Source: Variovorax boronicumulans (GTDB taxonomy: Bacteria > Pseudomonadota > Gammaproteobacteria > Burkholderiales > Burkholderiaceae_C). From it: a DNA stretch of 64,000 nucleotides. Of the stretch, positions 1 to 10,365 are shown piece by piece. The notes below the pieces were generated by a model. It saw nothing but the letters and a program-made list of their open reading frames with translations. It did not search any database and was not told the origin of the DNA. Numbering within the stretch: position 1 is the first letter of the stretch; every line of letters starts with the position of its first letter. The position numbers and the translations under genes were made by a program. Location: positions 124,001-188,000 of the forward strand of contig NZ_VEDO01000012.1 in NCBI RefSeq assembly GCF_007677875.1, written 5' to 3'.

Positions 1-2
1 GC

Positions 3-764
3 CCCGAGGGCGGCCTCGCCTTCCCGATGCGCGGCTTCTCGCTGCACTGGTTCCGCCAGCTGGCCGAAGGCCTGGGCGTGGTCGACATCGGCGCCGCACT
101 GCGGCGGTCGCTGGGCCTGGGCGCGGCCGTCATGGTGTTCACCGTCGTGCTGTCGGTGCTGGCGGGCCTGGCCTTCCGCAAGAAGCTCCAGGGCGGCAAC
201 GCGCTGTTCTACACCGTCGTGGCCAGCCTCATCATGCCGTCCATCATCGTCTCGCTAGGCATCGGCCTGGAGTTCCGGCTGCTGGACACCGGCATCAAGT
301 GGTTGCTCGGCGCGCTGGGCATGGAAGACCTGCTGGAGAACTACGGCACGGCGCTGGGCCTGTTCACCTCGGCCCTGGGCGCGCACCTCACGTGGACGCT
401 GCCCTTCGGTTTGCTGATCATGTTCGCCGTGTTCAACCGCTTCAACACCAGCTACGAGGAAGCCGCGCGCGACCTCGGCGCCACGCCCTGGCAGAGCTTC
501 AGCCAGGTGGTGCTGCCGCTGATCGCGCCCTCGGTGGTGGGCATCGGCATGTTCGGCTTCACGCTGTCGTGGGACGAGATCGCGCGCACCTCGCAGGCCA
601 TCGGCGACGTGAACACCTTGCCGCTGGAACTGCAGGGCCTGACCTCCACCGTCACCACGCCGGCCATCTATGCGCTGGGCACGGTGACCACCGTCGTGTC
701 CTTTCTCGTGATGGGCCTGGCCATTGGCCTGGCCCTGCTGCTGGCGCGCCGCCGCACATCATGA
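3..764 (+). CDS. ABC transporter permease, PotC/binding-protein-dependent type (5' end outside window)
   Basis: Inner-membrane permease subunit of a binding-protein-dependent ABC importer. The reading frame is open to the window edge, and the first internal ATG at 27 sits inside a typical permease N-terminal segment, so the true start lies upstream. Several hydrophobic helices are visible. The cytoplasmic EAA loop that contacts the ATPase is clear (YEEAARDLGATPWQSF, around residues 150-165 of the visible part). The style resembles spermidine/putrescine-type (PotC) permeases, but the substrate cannot be told from this fragment. A GntR regulator and a racemase-like enzyme follow on the same strand, which suggests uptake of an amino-acid-like or cyclic-amide compound. 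That link is inference. Confidence 0.88.
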   Translation, partial: PEGGLAFPMRGFSLHWFRQLAEGLGVVDIGAALRRSLGLGAAVMVFTVVLSVLAGLAFRKKLQGGNALFYTVVASLIMPSIIVSLGIGLEFRLLDTGIKWLLGALGMEDLLENYGTALGLFTSALGAHLTWTLPFGLLIMFAVFNRFNTSYEEAARDLGATPWQSFSQVVLPLIAPSVVGIGMFGFTLSWDEIARTSQAIGDVNTLPLELQGLTSTVTTPAIYALGTVTTVVSFLVMGLAIGLALLLARRRTS

Positions 765-953
765 CCAACCCCCAGTCTCCGCGCTGCGCGCTCCGCCAAC
801 CCCCTTCTGCTGCGCGAAGGGGGCGCACCCAGCGGCCTGGCCGAGCCAGTTCCGCGGGTGCACTTGCATGGCCTGCTCCACGGCCTTTCGAACTGCTGCA
901 TGCGACCAGACTTCGTGCTCCGATGTCCGCATGCTGCGCAATGGACGACTGAC

Positions 954-1661
954 ATGTCTTCGAGCGACACGGCGCCCACGGTCTCCGACGGCGAGATCTA
1001 CGAGCGCATGGTTTCCGCCATCCTGGACCACAAGCTGTTGCCCGGCACCAAGCTCGTGGAGGACAAGATCGCCAGCGCCTTCGGCGTCTCGCGCACGCGC
1101 GTGCGGCCCGTGCTCGTGCGCCTGGCCAACGAGCAGATCGTCACGCTCACGCCCAACCGCGGCGCCTCGGTGGCCCAGCCCACCGAGCAGGAGGCGCGCG
1201 AGGTGTTCGAGGTGCGCCGCCTGATCGAGCCGACGCTGGTGCAGCGCTTCATCGCCGTGGCGCAGCCGGCCGACATCCAGCGCCTGGCCGACTGCATCGC
1301 GGCCGAGGAAACCGCCCGCCACGCCGGCGACATGCGCCGTGCCATCCGCCAGGCCGGCGACTTCCACCTGCACATCGCGCATGCGGCCGGCCACCAGACG
1401 CTGGGCCGCATCCTGCGCGAACTGGTCTCGCGCACCTCGCTCGTGCTCATGACCTTCAGCAGCCTGCATGCGCAGGAACGCGAGGAGGCCACGGCCTGCG
1501 GCTGCCGCGAGCACCGCGTGCTGCTCGACGCCATCCGCCTGCGCGATGCGCGCGAGGCCAGCCGCTGCATGCGCAAGCACCTGGACCTGCTGGAAGCCCG
1601 CCTGGAATTCACGCCAGCCGTGGACGCACCGATCGATCTTGCAGCCGTGCTCGCTGCCTGA
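954..1661 (+). CDS. GntR-family transcriptional regulator, FadR/FCD subgroup
   Basis: DNA-binding regulator of 235 aa. An N-terminal winged helix (about residues 10-75, containing FGVSRTRVRPVLVRL) is followed by an all-helical FCD ligand domain (about residues 85-215) with the usual metal/ligand-binding acidic and histidine residues. The frame is open upstream to 858, but ATG 954 is preferred because homologues start close to the winged helix and the upstream extension is Cys-rich with no family character. It lies between a permease gene and a racemase-like gene that starts 5 nt after its stop, so it probably regulates this uptake/catabolic cluster. Confidence 0.88.
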   Translation: MSSSDTAPTVSDGEIYERMVSAILDHKLLPGTKLVEDKIASAFGVSRTRVRPVLVRLANEQIVTLTPNRGASVAQPTEQEAREVFEVRRLIEPTLVQRFIAVAQPADIQRLADCIAAEETARHAGDMRRAIRQAGDFHLHIAHAAGHQTLGRILRELVSRTSLVLMTFSSLHAQEREEATACGCREHRVLLDAIRLRDAREASRCMRKHLDLLEARLEFTPAVDAPIDLAAVLAA

Positions 1662-1666
1662 GCACC

Positions 1667-2416
1667 ATGCGCCAGTTGCTCGTCGTCAACCCCAACACCT
1701 CGGCCGCGGTGACGGCCTTGCTGCAACAGCATGTGCAGCGCGAGGCCGGTCCTGGCGTGGTGGTGCGGAGCGTCACGGCACGCCTGGGCGCACCCTACAT
1801 CGCGTGCGAGGCCAGCAACGCCATCGCCGCGCACGCGGCGCTCGATGCCTGGGCCGCAGCACTGGCCGCGCCCGGCAGTGCGGCGCCCGGCAGTGCGGCG
1901 CCCGACGCGGTGTTGATCGGCTGCTTCGGCGACCCCGGCCTGTTCGCGCTGCGCGAGGCCAGCCCGGTGCCCGTCACGGGCCTGGCCGAAGCCGCGTTCG
2001 CCGAGGCCGCCGCGCATGGCCGTTTCGCCATCGTGACCGGCGGTGCGCGCTGGGTGCCCATGCTCGAACGTTTGGCGCTGGCGCTGGGCCACCAGCACCT
2101 GGCCGGCATCCATACCGTGGCCCCCACCGGCGCGCAACTCATGGCCGATCCGGCCGCTGCGCAGGCGCTGTTGGCCCGGGCCTGCCAGGAGGCTGCCGAG
2201 CGCTGGAACGCCCAGGCCGTCATCGTCGGTGGTGCCGGCCTGGCCGGCGTGGCCGCCGCCATCCAGGACCAAGTCGGCGTGCCGCTCGTCGACAGCGTGG
2301 GCGCCGGCACGCGCATGGCCTTGCGCCTGCAACCGCCGGCCGGTGCGCGCGCACGACCCGGCTTCGACGTGGCCTGGCAGCAGGTGGCGGCAGAACTGCA
2401 GCAGCTGGGCCGGTGA
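1667..2416 (+). CDS. Asp/Glu racemase / hydantoin racemase family protein with one catalytic Cys missing
   Basis: Member of the Asp/Glu/hydantoin racemase superfamily (249 aa). The N-terminal NPNTS motif (residues 8-12) and the first catalytic-cysteine segment (IGCFGDPG, Cys86) are present. The second half carries VGGAGLAG where active racemases have a Cys (typically GCAGM), so residue 189 is Gly. With one of the two acid/base cysteines absent, classical two-base racemisation is doubtful. Residues about 69-79 contain a tandem GSAAP duplication encoded by a 15-bp repeat near 1872-1901, probably a recent slippage product. The gene follows the GntR gene by 5 nt. Maleate isomerase or arylmalonate decarboxylase-like chemistry are alternatives, since the latter also uses a single Cys. 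Confidence 0.82.
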   Translation: MRQLLVVNPNTSAAVTALLQQHVQREAGPGVVVRSVTARLGAPYIACEASNAIAAHAALDAWAAALAAPGSAAPGSAAPDAVLIGCFGDPGLFALREASPVPVTGLAEAAFAEAAAHGRFAIVTGGARWVPMLERLALALGHQHLAGIHTVAPTGAQLMADPAAAQALLARACQEAAERWNAQAVIVGGAGLAGVAAAIQDQVGVPLVDSVGAGTRMALRLQPPAGARARPGFDVAWQQVAAELQQLGR

Positions 2417-2455
2417 AACCTGCGCCTGCACAATGCGGGTGAAAGGAGCTTCCCC

Positions 2456-3310
2456 ATGCACAGCATTCCCTTGCCCGGCACCGGCCCGGCCCTTCCCGCC
2501 CTGGGCCTGGGCACTTGGCGCATCGGCGAATCGAAGGCGCGCCGTGCCGACGAGGTGAAGGCCGTACGCAGCGCGCTCGAGATGGGCTGGCGCCTGGTCG
2601 ACACGGCCGAGATGTACGGCGAGGGCGGCTCCGAGGAGGTGATCGGCCAGGCCCTGGCCGAGGCCCAGCGCGGGGGCCTGCGGCGCGAGGAGCTGTTCCT
2701 CGTGAGCAAGGTCTATCCGCACAACGCCAGCCGCCAGGGCACGGTGGCGGCCTGCGAGCGCAGCCTGCGCCGCCTGGGCGTGGACCGGCTCGACCTGTAC
2801 CTGCTGCACTGGCGCGGCAGCGTCCCGCTCGCCGAGACCGTGGAGGCCCTGCAGGCGCTGGTGGCGGCCGGCCGCATCGCGCGCTGGGGCGTCAGCAACT
2901 TTGACGTGGACGACATGCAGGCGTTGTGGTCCGTCCCCGGCGGCGACGCCTGCGCGGCCAACCAGGTCTACTACTCAATCACCGAACGTGGCCCGGCCCA
3001 CAGCCTGCTGCCCTGGCTGCGCGCGCACGGCGTGGCGCTGATGGCCTACAGCCCGCTGGACCAGGGCGCCCTGGCCGACGATGCGGCATTGCAGGCCCTG
3101 GCCGAACGGCAGGGGTGCACCACGGCGCAACTCGCACTGGCCTGGCTGCTCGCGCAGCCGGGCGTCAATGCGCTGCCCAAGGCCGTGGGCGAAGCCCATC
3201 TGCGCGAGAACCTCGCCGCGGCCGAACTCGTGCTGCAGGACGAGGTGCAGGCCGAACTCGCGCGGCGCTACCCCGCGCCAGCGCACAAGCCGCCGCTGGC
3301 GATGATCTGA
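2456..3310 (+). CDS. Aldo/keto reductase
   Basis: NAD(P)H-dependent oxidoreductase of the aldo/keto reductase superfamily, 284 aa, TIM-barrel length normal. The catalytic tetrad is visible: Asp49 and Tyr54 in DTAEMYGEG, Lys85 in VSKVYP and His118 in LLHW. The nucleotide-binding C-terminal part (ALPKAVGEAHLRENLAA) is present. A purine-rich ribosome site (GAAAGGAG) sits about 10 nt before ATG 2456. It is the last gene of the plus-strand run starting with the permease and meets rdgC convergently 3 nt after its stop. The substrate is unknown; the YeaE/2,5-diketogluconate reductase type is plausible. Confidence 0.9.
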   Translation: MHSIPLPGTGPALPALGLGTWRIGESKARRADEVKAVRSALEMGWRLVDTAEMYGEGGSEEVIGQALAEAQRGGLRREELFLVSKVYPHNASRQGTVAACERSLRRLGVDRLDLYLLHWRGSVPLAETVEALQALVAAGRIARWGVSNFDVDDMQALWSVPGGDACAANQVYYSITERGPAHSLLPWLRAHGVALMAYSPLDQGALADDAALQALAERQGCTTAQLALAWLLAQPGVNALPKAVGEAHLRENLAAAELVLQDEVQAELARRYPAPAHKPPLAMI

Positions 3311-3313
3311 CGC

Positions 3314-4291
3314 TCAGAACGGCGCGTCTTCCGTGTCCGGCTGCGTGGTCGACGCGGTGGGCGCCGCCGCTGCCGGCAGCGGCGTGTCCACCGCGGCCTT
3401 GAGCTCGATCTCGCCGCCCAGCGCCTCCAGCAGGCCCGGCAGCAGGCGGCCGATCTCGCCGGTGGAGATGGCGGCGTCGGCGTCGAAGCTGTCTTCTTTC
3501 TCCTGCGAGGTCTTCTCGAACACGCCATCCTGGAACTGCAGCTTGCGCAACTGCATGCTCTCGGTCAGCACGAAGGACACGCGCTCGTCCCAGGTCATGG
3601 CCAGCTTGGTCGGCAGCTTGCCCTCGGCGATGTGCTGGCGGATCTCCTCGATGTCCAGTGGGTGGTGGGCGTATCGGATCGCGGCCTTGGACGCGTCCGT
3701 CGCCTTCAGCTCGCATTCGCGGTCGATCGTGAAGCCGGCCGGCGGCTCCTGCGTGCTGAGCCATTCAGACATCGCGGCCGTCGCCGAGGTGGCGGTGTGC
3801 ACCTCCTGCACCACGAAGCCGTCCAGCACCTTCACGAGCAGGCTGATGATCTCGTCCACACGGTTCTGGCTGCCCGCATCGACCACGAAGCGGCGTGCCT
3901 GCAGGTCGATCCAGACCCAGGTGGCGCCGCGCTTGGAGAAGGCCACGGGCAAGAGCGCCTGCTTGGCTTCCTCGCGCAGGTCTCGGATCTCCTTCTTGCC
4001 GGGCTTGCGGCCGGTGGTGGCTTCGATCTGCTGGGCGCGTTCCTCGGCCTTGCGCTTGACCACGGAAGCCGGCACGGCCTTGCTCTCGACCATCAGGCGC
4101 AGCAGGTACTGACCGCCCACGGATTCCACCAGCGGGCCGTGTTCCTCGCCCCGCGGCGGCACCCAGCCGGCCGAACGTTCCTGCGTCGGGCCGCATTCCT
4201 CGAAGCGCTGCGTGCCGAGCGCCTCCTCGATCTGCTCCCAGGTGGCGGTCCAGTCGCCACCGAGCTTGTAAACCATCACGTTCTTGAACAC
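3314..4291 (-). CDS. rdgC: Recombination-associated protein RdgC
   Basis: Ring-shaped non-specific dsDNA-binding protein that modulates RecA activity, acting on the nucleoid. About 325 aa against about 303 in E. coli; the extra length is a C-terminal Ala/Thr/Pro tail. The start is chosen at GTG 4291 because the product then begins MFKNVMVYKL, matching the family N-terminus (M-F-K-N-x-x-x-Y-x-L); an ATG at 4276 would cut this motif. Family segments GFTIDRECELKA and DERVSFVLTESMQLRKL are visible. A longer open frame continues upstream into the divergent Spy-like gene but is a shadow. Confidence 0.93.
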   Translation of the reverse strand: MFKNVMVYKLGGDWTATWEQIEEALGTQRFEECGPTQERSAGWVPPRGEEHGPLVESVGGQYLLRLMVESKAVPASVVKRKAEERAQQIEATTGRKPGKKEIRDLREEAKQALLPVAFSKRGATWVWIDLQARRFVVDAGSQNRVDEIISLLVKVLDGFVVQEVHTATSATAAMSEWLSTQEPPAGFTIDRECELKATDASKAAIRYAHHPLDIEEIRQHIAEGKLPTKLAMTWDERVSFVLTESMQLRKLQFQDGVFEKTSQEKEDSFDADAAISTGEIGRLLPGLLEALGGEIELKAAVDTPLPAAAAPTASTTQPDTEDAPF

Positions 4292-4481
4292 TGTTCGCTC
4301 TCGTTGCACGGAAAGCCGCGTATTGTCGTTGCAGGCCGCGATCGCACGGCGCAGCAAACTTCCTTGCGAGAACTTTACAAACCAGTGGGCAAGCGGCACG
4401 GGGCCGATACATGCGCATCCGACACTGGAGCCACAGCAGAGCAACACGCCGCTGTGGTTCTCCGACAGAAAGGAAGTCTCG

Positions 4482-5003
4482 ATGACCCGCTCTTCTCTCT
4501 TCTCCTTGCGCCGCATCGTGCTGGCCAGCAGCCTGGCCGCCCTGGGCGCCACCGCCATGGCGCAGACCCCGCCGGCCTCGCCGCCGCCCGACGAAGCGCC
4601 GGCACGCCATGCCGGCGACCATGTGCGCCCCGACCCGGCCAAGCGCATGGAGCGCCGCGAGGCCCGGCTCAAGCAGGAACTCAAGATCACTGCCGAGCAG
4701 GAGCCGGCCTGGAACCAGTTCACGGCCACCATGCTGCCGCCCGGCCCGCCCAAGGAACGCCTGGACCGCGAGGGCTGGCGCAAGCTGACCACGCCGCAGC
4801 GCATCGAGCGCATGCGCACCATGCACGCCGAGCGCTCGGCCGAGATGGAACGCCGTGCCGAGGCCACGCTGCGCCTGTATGGCGCCTTGACGCCCGAGCA
4901 GCAGAAGGTGTTCGACGAGCGCATGGCCATGGGCCCGCGCCACGGCCCGCACCACGGGCCGCACCAGCACGGCATGCCGCCCAAGCCCGAACCGCGCGGC
5001 TGA
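4482..5003 (+). CDS. Spy/CpxP-like periplasmic LTXXQ-motif protein
   Basis: Secreted protein of 173 aa with a signal peptide (cleavage probably after ATAMA, residue about 27) and a helical body rich in Arg, Glu and Met. Two LT-x-x-Q type motifs are seen: ITAEQEPAW near residue 65 and LTPEQQKVF near residue 142. These define the Spy/CpxP family of periplasmic stress chaperones and metal-responsive proteins. The tail is His/Pro/Gly-rich (HGPHHGPHQHG), suggesting metal binding. Start ATG 4482 is preceded by GAAAGGAAG at good spacing. It is divergent from rdgC across about 190 bp. Confidence 0.8.
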   Translation: MTRSSLFSLRRIVLASSLAALGATAMAQTPPASPPPDEAPARHAGDHVRPDPAKRMERREARLKQELKITAEQEPAWNQFTATMLPPGPPKERLDREGWRKLTTPQRIERMRTMHAERSAEMERRAEATLRLYGALTPEQQKVFDERMAMGPRHGPHHGPHQHGMPPKPEPRG

Positions 5004-5129
5004 GGAACCCGGGGGGCGCCGGCCGGCTCTATCGGGTCTCGCAGACCCGGTGTCCGGCAGGCGTCCTACAACGCCGGGCTGGCCGGCTGCGGTACAACCA
5101 CTAACCGTATCCGCGTCATCCCCGCAGCC

Positions 5130-5903
5130 ATGTCGAACACCCCAGCCGACGGCACCGTCACCAAGCTCAAGGTCCTGACGGTCAACATCCACAAAGGCTT
5201 CACCTCGTTCAACCGCCGCTTCATGCTGCACGAGCTGCGCGAGGCCGTGCGCCATGTGCACGCCGACGTGGTGTTCCTGCAGGAGGTGCTGGGCACGCAT
5301 GCGCGCCATGCGGCGCGCCATCCCGACTACCCCGAAGCGCCCCACTACGAATTCCTGGCCGATTCGATCTGGCCGCAGTTCGCTTATGGCAAGAACGCGG
5401 CCTACCCGCATGGCCACCACGGCAACGCCGTGCTGTCCAAGTTCCCCATCGTGCACCAGGAAAACCGCGACGTTTCGCTGCCCGGCCCGGAGCGCCGCGG
5501 CCTGCTGCATTGCGCGCTGGCCATCCCCGGTCAGAAACACCAGCTGCATGTGTTCTGCGTGCACCTGGGACTGCGCGAGTCGCACCGGCGCGAGCAGCTG
5601 CGCCTGCTGGCCGAGATGATCAACAAGGAAGTGCCCGCCGGTGCGCCCGTGGTGGTGGCCGGCGACTTCAACGACTGGCGCCGCCGCGCGCACGACATCC
5701 TGGAAGAGCTGGCCGGGCTGCGCGAGGTCTTCGTGCATGCGACGGGGCAATCGGCCAAGACCTTCCCCGCCAAGTTTCCGGTGCTGTCGCTGGACCGCAT
5801 CTACGTGCGCAATGCCAGTGCGCATTCGCCCATCGTGCTGCCGGGCTCGCCCTGGAACAAGCTGTCCGACCACGCGCCGCTGGCCGCGGTCATCGACCTG
5901 TAG
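5130..5903 (+). CDS. Endonuclease/exonuclease/phosphatase family protein (YbhP-like)
   Basis: Metal-dependent phosphoesterase of the EEP/DNase I-like fold, 257 aa. Catalytic motifs in order: LTVNIHKGF (N-term Asn), VVFLQEV (metal-binding Glu near residue 50), GDFNDWR (Asp/Asn near residue 178) and SDHAPL (terminal Asp-His near residue 248). The closest recognised type is YbhP, which in enterobacteria sits with cardiolipin synthase clsB; no clsB is seen next to it here. No signal peptide, so it is cytoplasmic. A TCCTAC element lies 61 nt upstream of ATG 5130, like several other genes in the window. Confidence 0.86.
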   Translation: MSNTPADGTVTKLKVLTVNIHKGFTSFNRRFMLHELREAVRHVHADVVFLQEVLGTHARHAARHPDYPEAPHYEFLADSIWPQFAYGKNAAYPHGHHGNAVLSKFPIVHQENRDVSLPGPERRGLLHCALAIPGQKHQLHVFCVHLGLRESHRREQLRLLAEMINKEVPAGAPVVVAGDFNDWRRRAHDILEELAGLREVFVHATGQSAKTFPAKFPVLSLDRIYVRNASAHSPIVLPGSPWNKLSDHAPLAAVIDL

Positions 5904-5908
5904 GCCCA

Positions 5909-5932
5909 AGAAAAAAGGGCCTTGCGGCCCTT
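5909..5932 (-). terminator. Rho-independent terminator between convergent genes
   Basis: A 7-bp stem AAGGGCC/GGCCCTT with a 4-nt loop. On the minus strand it is followed by TTTTTTCTT, so it mainly terminates the minus-strand small-protein gene at 5958-6320. On the plus strand no T-run follows the hairpin. Confidence 0.8.
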
Positions 5933-5957
5933 CGGTCGTGGCACTGCCGCGGCGCGC

Positions 5958-6320
5958 TCACATGCGGCCCAGGTCATCGGCCTCGCCGCCGATGCGGTCG
6001 GTCTGGCCGCGCACCTGCGCCTGCACCTCGGCGCGCGTGCGATTGCGCGCCATGTAGCTGCCCAGCGCGTCGTTCTGCTCGCCCAGATCGGCCGCGACCC
6101 GCCCGCCCTTGTCGGCCTCGCCCGTGGCGTTGGCGCGGCGCGCTTCCTGGCGGATCTCGCCGCGCGTGTGTTCGCTGGTGGCATCGCGCGAGGGTGCCGG
6201 CTTGACCGGCATGCCTTCGATCACGTAAGGCGGCTGTTGTTGGGCCATCGCTGCACCACCGGCGAAGACCGTGGCGGCAAGCAGGGCGGCGGCGCTGCGT
6301 AAAGACTTGTTCAGATGCAT
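5958..6320 (-). CDS. Small secreted protein of unknown function
   Basis: 120 aa with a clear Sec signal peptide (cleavage near AAMA-QQQ, residue about 27). The mature part is hydrophilic, rich in Ala, Arg, Glu and Asp, with two similar helical stretches (RGEIRQEARRANATGEADKG and later QVRGQTDRIGGEADDLG). It resembles DUF4148-type periplasmic proteins of Burkholderiales only loosely. ATG 6320 has an AAGGAG ribosome site (plus-strand CTCCTT). GTAGGA/TCCTAC elements lie at 6373-6378 and 6421-6426, upstream of the start. Function unknown. Confidence 0.75.
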   Translation of the reverse strand: MHLNKSLRSAAALLAATVFAGGAAMAQQQPPYVIEGMPVKPAPSRDATSEHTRGEIRQEARRANATGEADKGGRVAADLGEQNDALGSYMARNRTRAEVQAQVRGQTDRIGGEADDLGRM

Positions 6321-6448
6321 GGAAGACTCCTTGGTGTGGTTGGCGGGCTCTCGCGAGTTCCTGGCGACCAATGTAGGAGCCCCTGCGTGCCGGGCCTGTA
6401 GTCGGCGCCCAGACCCCGCTGTAGGAAGCCGGGGCACCGGTATGCCGG

Positions 6449-6994
6449 TCAAAGCGTGTAGCCGTAGCGCAGCTGGTAGAAGGTCTCGCCCGGGTTGGGA
6501 TCCTTCAACCCGGCGTTGGAGACATGCTTGACGTACACGCCGATCTCGTGCCGGCCGAAGCTGTAGCCCACGCCCAGGTGGTCGCTGAAGTTCCAGCGCG
6601 AGCCGAACTCCTTGTTGCGCGTGCGGTAGCCGTCCACGAGGTAGGACACGCCCACGCCGCCTTCGACGAACCAGGGCGAGCGCCCTTCGTCGAAGCGCCA
6701 GCGCAGCATGGGCACCAGGCCCAGCTGCGTGAACTTGTCGCGCTGGCCAGGCAGGGAGTCCGAGTGCCAGCGGCTGGCATAGCCATCCACGGACAGGGCC
6801 AGCCTGCCGCTGAAGAAGCGCACATCGGTGGGCAGTCGCAAGCCCAGGGTGAGGGCCTCGGTGGATGCGCCGTCGTGCCGGGCCTGTCCAGCCTCCAGGT
6901 ACAGGCCGGTGCCCTGGCTCTGCTGGGCATGGACGGAGGTGCCGAACGCCAGGCACAGGGCAGCCAGGGCGGTTGCGGTGGGGAAGCGCTGCAT
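6449..6994 (-). CDS. pagL: Lipid A 3-O-deacylase PagL
   Basis: Outer-membrane beta-barrel enzyme that removes the 3-O acyl chain of lipid A and so tempers endotoxin recognition. 181 aa with a signal peptide of about 23 residues, then alternating beta-strand pattern and a C-terminal aromatic-ended strand (YQLRYGYTL). The diagnostic active-site block KHVSNAGLKDPNPGE is present: His157 and Ser159, with Glu170 as the likely third residue, and Asn160 conserved. Length fits the family. It is transcribed away from the repeated origin-like region at 7.08-7.81 kb, and a TCCTAC element (minus strand, 7054-7059) lies 60 nt upstream. Confidence 0.92.
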   Translation of the reverse strand: MQRFPTATALAALCLAFGTSVHAQQSQGTGLYLEAGQARHDGASTEALTLGLRLPTDVRFFSGRLALSVDGYASRWHSDSLPGQRDKFTQLGLVPMLRWRFDEGRSPWFVEGGVGVSYLVDGYRTRNKEFGSRWNFSDHLGVGYSFGRHEIGVYVKHVSNAGLKDPNPGETFYQLRYGYTL

Positions 6995-7085
6995 GGGAAC
7001 TCTCTATGTGATGGGTTTGTTGCACATGCTACGCAGCTGTGACAAGCCGGCCTGTAGGAAGCCGCCGCCTGCAAAGGCACAAGTC

Positions 7086-7272
7086 TGTGGATCGTTCCGG
7101 CACAAGCCCGCACTTGTCCACAGAGGACCGGCCGGAGCGGAAGTTGTTCGTCACGGCACCGCGATTTCCAGGGCAGCAGCCCACACGGGTGTGCATTGCG
7201 CAACTCCTTGATGGTGTTGGACAAAGTTCGGTTGCCCACAGGAACGAGCCGTCCTCTACTACTACGACTATT
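7086..7272 (+). other. Origin-like module, copy 1 (DnaA boxes plus DnaA-trio)
   Basis: Non-coding. In order: TGTGGATCG (7086-7094, an inverted DnaA box), TTGTCCACA (7114-7122), TTGCCCACA (7232-7240), a short GC-rich gap, then CTACTACTACGACTATT (7256-7272), followed by an A/G-rich tract (CAGAAGATAGACAGGAG). A DnaA box, GC spacer, CTA-type trio repeat and unwinding tract in this order match the basal unwinding system described for bacterial oriC. Spacings are the same as in copy 2 (28, 118 and 24 bp between successive element starts). The stretch between this module and copy 2 (7290-7620) holds no convincing gene. Confidence 0.65.
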
Positions 7273-7624
7273 CAGATCATTCAGAAGATAGACAGGAGAT
7301 GGCGGCGGCGGCGTGCCGCTGTTGCGTCCGCCACACAGGCCCCAGCAGTGTTGCGCTTTCCGCACCGCGCGGCTGGAGTTGCAGGCGCAGGCCCTGTCCG
7401 CTTCAGCCGGACAGGCCCGGGCGCAGCAGTTCGTCGCGCATGGCGCGCGGCAGCACCAGCAGCACGCCCTCGTGGTCGGCGAGCCGCATCGCTGAGCCAG
7501 CGCGGCGCCACCGGCGGCGGCACGCAGTTCCCGTGCATCCCGGCAGTGCACGCCCGGCTGCAGGCTTGGTACCCACCGTCGAAGCGGCCCTGCTCCATTA
7601 CCCCGTTCCCTGAACGAACAAGCG

Positions 7625-7811
7625 TGTGGATAGTTCTGGCACAAGCCGGCACTTGTCCACAGCCGCGCGCTGCTTGCGCGACTTGTTCATGCCCGCACGA
7701 CAGCACGAAAGCGCGCCCACGCACAGCCATGACGGTGCCGCAAGTGCGCGGCTTGATTGGCGAAATCGCAGTTGCCCACAGCCAGGGGCGGCCTCTACTA
7801 CTACGACTATT
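7625..7811 (+). other. Origin-like module, copy 2 (DnaA boxes plus DnaA-trio)
   Basis: Direct repeat of the module about 540 bp upstream. TGTGGATAG (7625-7633), TTGTCCACA (7653-7661), TTGCCCACA (7772-7780) and CTACTACTACGACTATT (7795-7811, identical 17-mer), followed by an AAGATAGAGAAGATAGAAGA-type tract to about 7840. The first 38 bp (7625-7662) match copy 1 (7086-7123) at 35 positions, while the 110 bp between boxes two and three differ, so selection seems to act on box sequence and spacing. The DUF2007 gene begins 60 bp downstream. Confidence 0.65.
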
Positions 7812-7870
7812 GAAAGATAGAGAAGATAGAAGAAGGATAGGGACAAGCGGCGCGCCCATCCCCGCATAGG

Positions 7871-8203
7871 ATGGACCCCGCCATGCAACGCGTCGCCACC
7901 GCCCCCAATCTCATGGTTGCCACCCTGTGGGCGGACATGCTGCGGCGCGACGGCATCTCGGCCACCGTGCAGCGTGCCTACGCCTGCGGCATCGCCGGCC
8001 AGATCCCGCCCGACCAGGCGCTGCCCGAAATCTGGGTCGAGGACGACGGGCACCTGGACCGGGCGCTGGCCATGCTCGACCAGCTGCAGCACCCGCCCGA
8101 GCGACGCTGGGGCTGCCCTCGTTGCGCCGAGATCCTCGAGGGGCCCTTCGAGCAGTGCTGGAACTGCGGCATGCTGCGCGAGGCGGCGGGGCCGGCCAGT
8201 TAG
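7871..8203 (+). CDS. DUF2007 protein with C-terminal zinc ribbon
   Basis: 110 aa. The N-terminal 70 residues fit the DUF2007 fold (putative signal-transducing domain, related to the ferredoxin-like PII superfamily): VATLWADMLRRDGI and LPEIWVEDDGHLDRAL are the recognisable parts. The C-terminus has two CxxC knuckles (CPRC at about residue 84, CWNC at about 97) forming a probable zinc ribbon. Role unknown in the family. ATG 7871 is followed by a second ATG at 7883 that could also serve. Its upstream region is the second origin-like module. Confidence 0.8.
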   Translation: MDPAMQRVATAPNLMVATLWADMLRRDGISATVQRAYACGIAGQIPPDQALPEIWVEDDGHLDRALAMLDQLQHPPERRWGCPRCAEILEGPFEQCWNCGMLREAAGPAS

Positions 8204-8245
8204 CATCGCGGTCCACCCGCGTCGTCAACAAAGGACTCCTGCGCC

Positions 8246-10330
<2,085 letters not shown>

Positions 10331-10365
10331 ACCTCAGGGCCCGGTTGCCGGCCCGGCGCCTGCGC

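Noticed and set aside
7281-7859. Open minus-strand frame of about 190 codons across the origin-like region
   Set aside because: Composition is Arg/Ala-rich shadow type, it runs through both DnaA-box modules, and no domain or ribosome site supports it.
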